From the NCBI GenBank assembly GCA_002118135.1, contig BDIU01000341.1:1-53419 (forward strand): DNA of 53,419 bases, read 5' to 3'. Below, piece after piece: positions 1 through 41,154 of the stretch (within the stretch, counting starts at the first letter, position 1; each line of letters starts with the position of its first letter). Source of the DNA: Trebouxia sp. TZW2008. Lineage: Eukaryota > Chlorophyta > Trebouxiophyceae > Trebouxiales > Trebouxiaceae. The notes beneath the pieces are model-generated. The model had not been told where the DNA came from and searched no databases. It saw only the letters and a program-made list of their open reading frames with translations. Both the position numbers and the translations under genes were made by a program.

Positions 1-3
1 CAG

Positions 4-45
4 GGCGAAAGCTTTCGGCCCCTTTCGCTGCCGAAAGCTTTCGGC
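4..45. repeat. Paired perfect palindromes
   Basis: Two short palindromes sit at the left edge: CGAAAGCTTTCG at about 6-17 and GCCGAAAGCTTTCGGC at 30-45. They share the AAAGCTTT core. No function is assigned. They could be a dispersed-repeat end or a binding site in the 5' flank of the F-box gene. Confidence 0.5.
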
Positions 46-287
46 TACCTGCCCGCTCACTGTGAATATGCATTTTCTGCTTTTCAAACTTTAGGGCTTG
101 GCGTTCAAACGGCATGCACCTGGTCACCTAGCGCCAAACCTGCAAGGCTCGTCCAGGCGCTCGTTACCTGGCCCGACGCCAACAAGGCTACCTGAGCTCT
201 TGTGTGTCAAAGAGAGAAATCTTTCATGTTTTGCGCACCATGGCGACAAGCAAACCTTGCGATGCACTATCAGCCGAGATGTGCTAA

Positions 288-1753
288 GTCTTAAGCCACA
301 TTCTGTGGCACGACTACTTTACTAATTTTGGAAAGCTTGCCTGTCAGGGGGTTTGCAAAACATGGCGAGGATGGCTGCGGCAACTTCCTATAGCCCGTGA
401 GCTTCAGATAGATTTTGACAACGACTTTGACCACGCAGACCTTAGCGCTCAGTACTGTGTTCCAACGATCTCTGTGGGACCAGAAGAGCCACCATCGTTT
501 AACGCGTGCTGCACGTGGCTGAGCACTACAGTAGATCGTATACAGCGGATAAAACTGGAAGGCCGTGAGCCTTCGATGTGGCAACTGCAACAAGTTCTCA
601 GCATAGTGCAGTCTACAGCACTGCGGGGACAACCAAAGATAGAGCTCGTATTACTCGCAGGTACTCTTGCATGATCTCATGCTTGTCACGCTTGTGCGCA
701 ACTGAACAATGGGCACAGTGGACAGGTTAGATGGTGCCACCGCACTAAACCGGTATTTATAGCAGATAAAGAGTATAAAACAAACACCATAACCAGGACC
801 TGCTCCCAAATGTGCTGTTATCACTGAAGCTTTTCCGATCGTGCCAATCATTGTACTTACAGGATGTCACGACAATGCTTGGCCTCACCTCATTGACCCT
901 CGAAGGAGGGTCTCAAGGCATGGGAAACAAGGCTGCCGATCAGCTTGCCCTGCTTCAGTCTCTGCCATTCCTACGTCACCTGAGCCTGAGCAGCTTTGTT
1001 GAGTCTGTGTCAGGCTTTGAGGGACTTACCGCTCTGCGTGAATTGTTTTTGTCATCGTGTGGAAATAGTGTTTTTGACTTTTGCTACTGCACACAGATTG
1101 TACAGCTTAGTTTGACTTGGTCTAATACTTTGCCAGAAACGATTGTGCTTCCTGCTGGCAACGGTGTCAATCTACAGTGCCTCTCGCTGTGCTCAGACTC
1201 TGAGAAAGACTGCTATTCCTACCAGCTTGACTATCTGCAAGCTGCAACTCAGCTCATTGTTGTAAACTTCTTTCAGAGTTATCCCGAATATTTGGATGAG
1301 CATGGCTGGCCTGCATCTGTTCCAAAGTTACAAAGGTTCAGTGCTAGCGATTTGTTTTCAAGCCCACCAAAACAGTTGATAGGATGCAGGCATTTGCGGC
1401 ACCTTGATTTGTCTTGGTATGCTTTCAGACACCCTGAGGTGGTACTGCCTAGTTGGTTTTCTCAGCTCACACAACTGGAGATTTTGAGTTTGCATGCCCG
1501 GTTCTCTGAGTTCCCTAGTTGTTTACTACAACTGAAACAGCTGCAAAGTCTGGACCTCAGTTACTGTGGTCTTACCTACATTCTGCTGCCTCGAGCAATT
1601 CTTGACTTTGCAGACTTTTCTGCTCTCACATGTCTTAGACTGTGGACGCCGCGTTACGCTCCACCAGAAAGAATACCCCACAGCAACACTATTCATCTGC
1701 TTGGCCTCCTGGAACAGTTATTGCGCCCTGGTGTCTTAAATATTGAAAGTTAG
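288..1753 (+). CDS. F-box / leucine-rich-repeat protein (5' end unresolved)
   Basis: Probably a substrate-recognition subunit of an SCF-type ubiquitin ligase. The frame at 288-647 opens with an F-box-like stretch (SHILWHDYFTNFGKLACQGV then CKTWRGWL, the usual helix plus CKxW core). After an intron, 863-1753 encodes about 296 aa of irregular leucine-rich repeats (LRHLSLSSF, LRHLDLSWY, LEILSLHA, LQSLDLSYC) and ends at TAG 1751-1753. A phase-0 intron from GT at 648 to the acceptor AG at 861-862 joins the two. The stronger-looking donor at 661 would break the frame. The same frame runs back to an ATG at 240 but is cut by TAA at 285-287. Either another exon supplies the N-terminus or the gene is decaying. 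F-box identity is a pattern match; the LRR part is more secure. Confidence 0.6.
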
Positions 1754-2541
1754 CTATGTAGTTGCTGTCTTTGCAATGTCAACTTTTGTGAGCCTACATC
1801 TGCCTGCACTTAATCCATTGGTGCAGTGATGCATTTGTCTTCAACTGGCAGTTGCCTGTCTGGATCTATCTGAAGACCACCCTGTGCGAGCACTTGCCAC
1901 GTGAGAAATTGCACTCGCCTTCAGAAGAATCTGTGATGTCATTGTGCCCTTGGTGATGCTCAAGGCCTTGGACACTGCTCGCAATCATGATGCAGCCGCT
2001 AGATCAGCGTGTGTAAACTTCCTACAAGTCGCAAAAATGTTGCGCAATCCTGGTTGTGATTACATGCCTGACAGCCGCGGCCATTTGCTACAATGTAACT
2101 TCATGATAGTTTCCCATACATAGTGCTCATTTGCAAGCAGATAAGTCCAACAAATTCGACGTCCGACACGAATTGACTGAATACAACTTGAAGTCCTGAT
2201 TGTATAGCGGCCCAGCAACACGTGAAAACAAAAAATATTCAAACCTACAATCTACCATGCTTTGAGGAAGTAATGGCTCGATGCCGACGATGATCATTGA
2301 AAATGGTATGGCATCTGTAAGCCTGCAATGCTTCTACCCATAGAGGCTCTCATAATGATCGTGGCCCCTGACAATATATACATGCTTTTTCTTGTTCCCC
2401 TTCGTCTTCTTATCTTCTATTGAGTGACTGAGTCATTGCAGCAGATGCAGATATGTAATACTCTTGTAGCAGACTCCCAAGATCACAGTGATAAATCTAA
2501 TACCAGCAACAGGTAGTGTGGTATTGTACGACAAAGCTGGA
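1754..2541. other. Intergenic gap between convergent genes
   Basis: This stretch lies between the stop codons of the F-box/LRR gene (+) and POLQ (-), so it should hold both 3' UTRs. TGTAA, the usual chlorophyte polyadenylation motif, occurs on the plus strand near 2013 and on the minus strand near 2060. I see no coding frame that I can support. Confidence 0.4.
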
Positions 2542-33803
<31,262 letters not shown>

Positions 33804-34917
33804 GTGCTTTCGTCATTCGATGCGCTGACCTCGAGACGTGCCACGGGCGTGAGGACAACGACAGCCTGCGCCTTGTTGTGCATAGCGTACAAGTCTGGCG
33901 AGATGCACTGTTGTGTCTGTCCCTAGACTGGCCGGAACGTCAGAGAGCCGCTGCGCCGAAGAGACTTCGCGCAACTCTTGTGCAGTCCGCAGCCTTGGTA
34001 CAGCGCAGCACCATCGATCGCCATGTTCCGCACGCTTCTGTCTACGAGCATCGTGCTACGCCGTGCTGGCCATGCTGTGACTCACAGCACCTGAGCTGAG
34101 CACAGTTTAGTCAAGTCCTTGATCAAGGCTGGAGTTTGGTTTGACGCAACGCAGCAGCATTGCGCAGAGCGCGTAGCCTGACAGGCCTTGTTATCTTACA
34201 TTGACATCAGTACTGTGATAGTCAAACCGTTGCAAAACCATGAGTGACACTTACTGTTGCTTTGTTCACACTAATTGTCAAGCTTGACTTAAGTGTCATG
34301 CCAAAGGTTGTGGACTGGAGGCTGACTCATCTGAAATGACAGCTCTGTGACTTTGTGCAGGGTACATAGCATGGGCGCAGCATGGTACCTGGTCTTGTTG
34401 TCTGACCACATCAAAGCTGATGAATTGGCAATGACAGGCTCCACAAGTGAATAATCACACGCTTATTTCGCATCTCAGCTCGATCAAGTATGATGATCAA
34501 TGGTTAATGAGAGACTTTCGACATAGGCCCAAGCAAAATGATCGGCTTACAGACAACTGCATCTGTCAGAGCAGTATATTTGCAAATGAGCAGGTCTGTT
34601 GTGATGCGACGAAGCATCAGATGTTTGGCTGACTTATTGTATGCTTGCCTTTGTACACAGTGTCATGGCATGGCAAGTGCGCAAGTTGCTGCTGAGAAAC
34701 CTTGCTGAGTTTGCAGCGTGTCACATGACAACTGGCCTTCTGGGAAGTGCAGGTGGGCTGAACCCCCATAGGTCAACTTCCTGCTGATTGCTGCTCAGAG
34801 TCTGCAGCAGCAGTCCCCGGCTGCCTACAGAGACAGAGGCTCCCTTTATGACGCTTAACGGCATAAGCTGTTGAGCCCTTTGTTTTCTTGTGAGAAGTAT
34901 AGGTGACTTTGATGTAT
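33804..34917. other. Intergenic gap upstream of POLQ
   Basis: This lies between the proposed POLQ start and the decayed 3' copies of tRNase Z. It should contain the POLQ promoter, but no TATA box or other core element is convincing. A short plus-strand frame (33878-34099) has no recognisable content. A dispersed element lies at 34818-34890. Confidence 0.4.
34818..34890. repeat. Dispersed element, copy 2
   Basis: This matches 12508-12580 in order and spacing (AGAGGCTCCC, TTATGACGC, TAACGGC), with substitutions between them. Confidence 0.6.
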
Positions 34918-35300
34918 CATCTGAAGCTGTCTAGCATAGGTGTGCATCTGTCCTTGAGACTAGCAGGAAGCTTTGCCGCCAGCAGGTCTTGCTGAGATTG
35001 CAGCATGTCAGATCTCTCTTGTGATAACTACAGGCAGCCTTGAACGTCTCGTGAAGCCCTCCAACATAGGTATGCATTTGTCTTTGAGATTGGCAGGAAG
35101 CTTTGCTGCCGGAAAGCCTTGATGACATGGCAGCGTGTCTGATCTCTCTTGTGGCAACCACAGACAGCCTTGAACGCCACATGAAGCCCCCCAACATAGG
35201 TATGCATTTTTCTTTGAGATTGGCAGGAAGCGTTGCTGCCAGAAAGCCTTGATGACATGGCAGCGTGTCTGATCTCTCTTGTGGCAACCACAGACAGCCT
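34918..35300 (-). repeat. ~130-bp array of tRNase Z terminal-exon copies beyond the stop
   Basis: Three units (about 34918-35010, 35045-35125 and 35175-35255) repeat the segment encoding AAKLPANLKDKCIPMLEGF and its 3' flank. The unit is about 130 bp. The units at 35048 and 35177 are nearly identical. The farthest unit also keeps an in-frame stop. They are probably in the 3' UTR. Confidence 0.88.
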
Positions 35301-35307
35301 TGCAACG

Positions 35308-37805
35308 TCATCTGAAGCCCTCCAGCATGGGTGTGCATTTGTCTTTGAGATTGGCAGGAAGCTTTGCTGCCAGCAGGTCTTGTATCCTGTCTCTACTATA
35401 GCGGGAGCTGAAATGTATCAACAAGATAGCTTCGTTCTGCATCATCAAGTCAAGCTGTTGTTCAACAAATGTCGGAGCACAAACCTAAGGGGCAAAGACA
35501 CAGCACACGAACAGTGGATGTGTTTAGGCGCCTCAAAAGAAGCCCTTGTGACAAGAGGCAGCCCAAGACAAGCTGTCATGTGCAAGCGTGAAGTTGGTCA
35601 ATACAGATGCTTGCTTGCAGGCCAACTCGCTACCTCGATGCCAAGACAAGTTTGTGTGTTGTTGTGCAGCCCTCCAGCATGCCGCTTGCGCACAAAAATC
35701 AGATTTGTGTTGACTAAGCAACATGAGCCAGGGCTCTGCATTGCTTGTAGCGTGATACAGATTAACGCCTGTCAGATTGCAGTGCAACTGTGTGCAAAAG
35801 CTGCGGCCGGAGCAATTGCTGGGACAAGCGCACAAAATGTGGCGTGACAAGAGATGCTGAAACTTGCCTACAAGTCTTGGCGTGCTAGACAGTGTCGTCA
35901 ATATGCACATGGAAAACACATCAACATCCGTTTAGTGTGCAGGGGATGCTCAAATTGCTGGACAGTGTCATGAATGGGCACATGGAAATTTTATCAACAA
36001 TTTGCCAACTTGCCTGGAACTTGTCGGCGTGCTGGACGATGTCATCAACGTGTATGTGCCCCCGCTCCTACAGTCAGCAGCAACAATTTGTCTTGCATCG
36101 CTTGCCTTGCTTCCCTTGATTACTCACCTGGATGAGTGATCAGAAGCTAGTCCGCAGTCCATGCAGCTGCACAAGTTGGGAAACATTTGATGAAAGCAGA
36201 CTGCAGCAGCTGCAGAGCTGACTTGGCAAGCATCTCTGGCTGAGCCTTATTGTTGTCAATCAGCAGGCGTTGGGACAGTAAGCTACAAAATTGGTTGGCA
36301 GCAATGTGGTCTGCATGTGAAGAGCTCAGCACATGCAGACAGAAGGCTGAATCATGTACCTTTGCCATTTCAGGTGGCATCTCATCATCCAAGAATGTGC
36401 ACTCCATGATAAGTAATCGCGCCTTGAGAGCTTCTGCATTGGATGGGTCTTTAATGAAGTCCACTGTGGTGTCACCTGTGAACGCAAGCTCCGGAACCAC
36501 CACCCGCTCTGTGATCACCTGTATTATGCACGCTGTCAAAAACTCTATTGGCTTTTGTGGATTGGAAGATCTGGGAGGTCATCCTAGCCATATCTCCTGT
36601 GAAGTTGGGAACCACCATCTGCTCTGGTATCTCCTGTATGTTGGAGATCACACACACACACCTACTTGTTGCACACTGAGAGGAACTCACGCAGCATGTT
36701 TGTTTTCTGGTCTTCCCAGTTGTCATTTGACTTGAATGTTGCAACTAGCTGTCTACAAAGACAGTCAAGTGTTGCTGTACACTCATCCTGAGCAGCTGAT
36801 TTGCAAATGAGCATAATGCCCCAATGAGAGACCATCCAAGTCAGGCTAAGGACAATACAGTGAACTCTCTTTGTAACGTCCGCTTTGGTTACCATCAGAT
36901 TTGTCTTTACATCAAGTTGTCCTTACTCAGAGTGACCCACTGCAGTCAGAATGCAGTGATTGCCTACCAATGGCGTGGTCCTTACATCAAGATTGTCCTT
37001 ACATCGAGTGTGCTTACAACGAGAGGTTACTGTATCAGTTTGTGAATGTGCAGACAGTCACACAGCACGCAGTCAGACACAGAAATGTTGCAATGTCCCT
37101 TGTTGGGCACTGCAGTGTCATGCAGCTGACTCACCTTTCCTCTCTGCTTGGCTGCAACTATCTGCTTGCACAAGCAAGTGATAGGTACTGACAAGTGATA
37201 AGACTAATGATGAAGTCAAGTCACCAAGATAAGCACTGAAACAAAATTGGCTGAGTTACCTCTCCTCTCTGTTTGGCAGCGGCTATCTGCTTGCCCTCCA
37301 AGCCCAAAAACTCCTGCTTCAATTTGTTGCGCTCAGAGATCAGCAAATAGCCCTGCAACATGAGACAGAGCACATTTGTCACTTCATTCAAGCTGCGTGC
37401 CTGTTGGACAGATGTAATTCAGCAACAAACAGCGTTGCAGCGGCTCATCAAGTCCTGGCTGTCAAGCTCAACTTCAAACTAGTGCAACTGCACGCTAATT
37501 ATGTTTGATGCAACAACAAGCAGCAGTGGCCATCATTTTTCTGTGAATATGAAGGGAGTTTGCCTGACAGCAGTACAGCATCTTGCATGTGAGGAAGTGT
37601 ATAATATGTCTTGAAAGGGTTCACTAGAAAAGTGTGCCCATGCAGCAATCCATGACCTTTTGTGCAAATGTTCTGGTGAAGCATTTGCCACCAAAGAACA
37701 TGGCATCTTGCCTGTGAGGGAACAGTATGATATGTCTTGAAAGGCTTCACTAGGAACTTGTTCACATGATACTCCTGTCCAATCTGCATCATTGACTATC
37801 AACAT

Positions 37806-37850
<45 letters not shown>

Positions 37851-39932
37851 CACCATCATTGTATGCTTACTGGTGGGGGCCTGTGGCCCTGCATGCTGAG
37901 GCACTGTCATTTGCACAACAACTCACTTGCTTGAGCCTGAGCTTAAAGAGCTTCAAGGGTGTGAAAGCCAGCAAAACAAAAGGTCGTCTCCAAACATTGT
38001 GGACGTGAAACTCAGTACAACAAGAGCACTACTTGCGCCGAAAGCTCATTTGCTTGACAGATGCAGACGTCAGCAAGCAAAAGATTTGGTGATGTGGAGC
38101 GCTATTGCACGTGATTGACCTTCACACTGCAGAAACCACTCTGAACCCCTTCACACTCAAGGGCTACACAGCATGGCCAAGATGCGACAAATCAGCCAAA
38201 AGCAACCTTTTTGTGAGTCTTCCTTTGAGCATCACATGAGGAACTCCACACCGTCAAATACAAGCACACATGAATCTTGTTTACTACGTCATAGCAGCCA
38301 AAGGGGTCGGAGGTTGTGCTTAAATTTGCAAAGTCACAACAAGGTTGCAGAATTGTTTTTGAGGTTGAACATGCTTTACTTTTACAGCATCAAGAGGGAC
38401 AGAAAAGCTTTTGAATGTCAAGCCGTCTTAGCAATTGTAGAAACAGTACCAAACTGCTTTGGAGTGGCAGCACAGTGCATACAAGTTCTGGGACGTTGCT
38501 TGTGAATTGTAGCTCGCACTGAAATCAATGTTCATCCAACAAAACCCTTGACACGCAATTCTGGTGCTCAAAGGAGAAGTATGGACTTAAATTCGAGTGG
38601 CGTCACAGGGCATCTTGCAACATTAGAAACCTCCATACAGGTTCTTGAAGTGTTGCTAGAGAAATGCAGGTCACACAGAATGATCCTGTCAACAAGTAAA
38701 AAAGCAAACTCCTGTGAAAGCCCATGCAAGCAATTGGAGTGACATCAAACGGCATCTTGCACCGTTAGAAACCTCCATACAGGTTCTTTATAATGCTGCT
38801 AGAGAAATGCAGTTTACACAGAATGACCATCCTGTCAACAAGCAAAGAAGCAAAACCCTGTGAAAGGCCATGCAAGCTAGCCGGAATCGCTGACCTGCAT
38901 TGGAGTGACATCACAAGGCATCTCGCACCGTTGGAAACCTCTGTAGGCATCCAAGAGTTTGTTCACGGGATCCTCAATGAAGTCAGGCACATATAGATGA
39001 GTCTTGGGCAAAGATAACATTTGCCTGCGTGTGCATGAATTCGCTTGTCAAAGGAAAGGGTACAAATCAGGACATGTCACTGAACAGAAGAGAGTTGGAC
39101 GAAGACAGCATCTGCCTCCATGCATGTAAAATCACACGTCAGAATGCACAGGTGGGCATCCAAGAATTTGTTAACAGGCTCCTCAATGAAGTCAGGCACA
39201 TACAGATGACTTTTTGGCAAAGATAGCATTTGCCTGCGTGTGCACAAAATACGTTGTAACATGTGATTCTATGAACATGCGTCGCATGAGACCACAAACC
39301 CAGCTGAGTGACTATCACAAGTAAATAGCCTACATGACATACAACGCACAGCAGAATGGATTGTATCAGGACGAACTGCTGTATGCCAAAATATGCAATG
39401 CATACTTTGAGAGGTGCATTGCCACATCTACTTGCCTACTGCTTTTCCAAGTAAGTAGAATGATAAGGCAAAATTGTCAAGATGCTAGTTGTTTTGCATT
39501 GCTGCTCTGCAGCACAAAAACTGCATAATGATGCTGATGTGGAAACTGTCGCAACCACAAATTCACTTGTGAGGCACCTGCTACAGATGTGAAAGGGGAT
39601 GCCGCCCATGTGATCCATGTGTTCATGAGTCAGGAACACATTTCGTCTGTAAACGCTGCGTTGGGGACATCGACCAGTGTCAAAGACTATATTGGCAGAG
39701 GGAAAGATGATACAAGTCTCCTGCAAGCATGTCCTTTGTATTGTCTTTGCAGGTAAGGTAATAACGAGACAGTGCAGATAAAATGAATCCAAGCAAGGCA
39801 AGAGCGCGATCAAGACCGAGACTTGTGCAGCACCTGCCCTGCGATCGAGATGCCTTCTAGCTCGTGCCCCGCAAGGCTCAGCTTGCCATTCGTTACTTGA
39901 TGAGCTGTCGCAGCTTGAGCATGACCGCTCAT
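35308..39932 (-). CDS. TRZ: tRNase Z, short form (tRNA 3' processing endonuclease)
   Basis: A zinc-dependent beta-lactamase-fold endonuclease that removes 3' trailers from pre-tRNAs. The eight exons are 39834-39932, 39578-39720, 38895-39024, 37712-37783, 37260-37352, 36360-36518, 36014-36067 and 35308-35436. All junctions are in phase and give 292 aa, close to plant TRZ1/TRZ2 (about 280). The start ATG is at 39930-39932 (MSGHAQAATA) and the stop TGA at 35308-35310. Visible motifs are HELEGISIAG, ETCIIFP, FDTGRCP, the metal motif THEHMDHMGG (about residues 64-73), FKTYHTVPSQGY, ELAFTGDTTVDF, LIMECTFLDD, GHIHVDDIVQHA and LLIHFSSRY. Two donors are GC (exons 4 and 7). Introns carry exon-edge copies and one MITE. 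The target compartment is not clear: there is no obvious transit peptide, so cytosolic or nuclear is most likely. Confidence 0.93.
35865..35995 (-). repeat. Copies of tRNase Z exon 7 edge
   Basis: Two decayed copies of the donor side of exon 36014-36067 (HVDDIVQHADKFQ coding) lie downstream, at about 35870-35920 and 35935-35990. Confidence 0.7.
36541..36640 (-). repeat. Copy of tRNase Z exon 6, 5' part
   Basis: The plus-strand reading GAACCACCATCTGCTCTG, with flanks, repeats the acceptor side of exon 36360-36518 (ERVVVPELAFTGD coding), upstream of it. Confidence 0.75.
36858..37032. mobile_element. Pogo/mariner-like MITE, copy 2
   Basis: A 175-bp nonautonomous element bounded by TA on both sides, which fits a TA target-site duplication. 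The inverted termini are CAGTGAACTCTCTTTGTAA at left and CAGTAACCTCTCGTTGTAA as the reverse complement of the right end (3 mismatches in 19). The CAGT start and TA site are typical of Tc1/mariner-pogo. It lies in the intron between tRNase Z exons 5 and 6. It has no coding capacity. Confidence 0.8.
37120..37170 (-). repeat. Copy of tRNase Z exon 5, 3' part
   Basis: The plus-strand reading TCACCTTTCCTCTCTGCTTG repeats the donor side of exon 37260-37352, downstream. Confidence 0.7.
37571..37650 (-). repeat. Copy of tRNase Z exon 4, 3' part
   Basis: This encodes FLVNPFKTYYTLPH, a diverged copy of FLVKPFKTYHTVPS, downstream of exon 37712-37783. A (CAG)n microsatellite lies upstream of the exon at about 37808-37850. 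Confidence 0.8.
38585..38800 (-). repeat. Copies of tRNase Z exon 3, 3' part
   Basis: Two copies (about 38585-38680 and 38735-38850) repeat the donor side of exon 38895-39024, coding for GFQRCEMPCDVTP. Confidence 0.75.
39150..39235 (-). repeat. Copy of tRNase Z exon 3, 5' part
   Basis: This reads QMLSLPKSHLYVPDFIEEPV with an intact acceptor, upstream of exon 38895-39024. It lacks the second half and a usable donor, so I chose the inner copy as the exon. Confidence 0.85.
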
Positions 39933-41154
39933 GTAGCCTGCGATGCTTGAAATGTCACATCGTCAGATGTTACACGCAAGGGCGACGAAGTGCTTGCGGA
40001 ATGACCTGACTTCCACGTCATAGCACAGCGCAGCGAGCTTACCTCTAGTTAAAGTCTTGTCACGGCGGTGTAGCCAAACCGGTGCACGACAACAACGTTG
40101 ACGGGAGGTGCTGGCCTGCACTGAGCGTGCTGATTCGCCGGGCAACAAGCGAGCTACGGTTACCCTTGCACTGATCAGTTGCAACTGCAAACTCCGAGAA
40201 CTTAACATCTGGCAGACTTGCAGCTTGTGCGCGGCGCAGATCGGACCTGGCGAATAAAGCGCATCATTGCACCCAAACCGTTTACAGAATGACCGGCGCA
40301 CCTTGCTGCATGACGCGTGCAAAGTGCACACAGCAATGGTGTGAATGGCTTCGGTGACACGCACAGACGGATGTCTCAAATCGACGTTCCAATCTGTGTG
40401 GAAATTGGGTACCTGCTGTAAGATTGACAGCTTGAGATAAGGCTTGACACTGCCTCTACTTGAGTGTCAGTTCCACCTTACTGGTAGACAAACAGACTGT
40501 AGATCTGAACAACCTAGCTATGTCTGGCAGTACTAGTGCTGGCGCAGCGAACTGGGCTGTGCTTTTCGCCTTCGATTCAGCAACTGGCTTTGTGCAAAGG
40601 AGGTATGGCAACAGTGCAGAAGTTGAAGGCGACTATTTGCGATATTGACAGCATTGAATCGAATTTCGCTTTGCACTCAGATCGATGGGATCTTGCATGT
40701 AATAAGGTTGCTGCTATGGTGAACACATTCCAGGCATTGCATAGCAACATAATCGTTTGAAGCATGTATAAGATAGGCTGCGGTTTGAAAGCTGTGCTAT
40801 ATCATTGGAGGGGGCTGAGGCGGGTGGGAGGGGGGTGGAGGTGGGGTGCCAGCTGAAGCTCTGCCATGTGCATCTTGCCTGGCTCTGTGTGAGTCATGTG
40901 GGTGCAGCGGCGCTTGTGATGCTGGCTCATCAACCTCCATGTGACCTGCAGTCACGAGATCAATTCTTCACTGAACTGCAAAACTTTGTTTCATGGCATA
41001 ATGCAGCGTGGAGACCTAGGCAATCATGTGATGTTGGCTCACCAACCTCCATGTGAGCTGTGTTGAGGTCAACCCTGTGCTGAAATGCAGAAGCTTCTGC
41101 AATGGCAGAACACAATATTATGCTCCAGACCAGGACATGCACAAATTGTGCACG
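39933..41154. other. Gap between tRNase Z and HDAC; possible short gene
   Basis: This contains the tRNase Z 5' flank and the HDAC 3' flank. A plus-strand frame at 40609-40760 starting at an inner ATG reads MATVQKLKATICDIDSIESN and on to an alpha-helical end at TGA. Its composition looks more protein-like than most frames here, but I cannot name it. A duplicated segment (GCTCACCAACCTCCATGTGA and a relative) lies at about 40918-40945 and 41036-41058. Confidence 0.3.
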
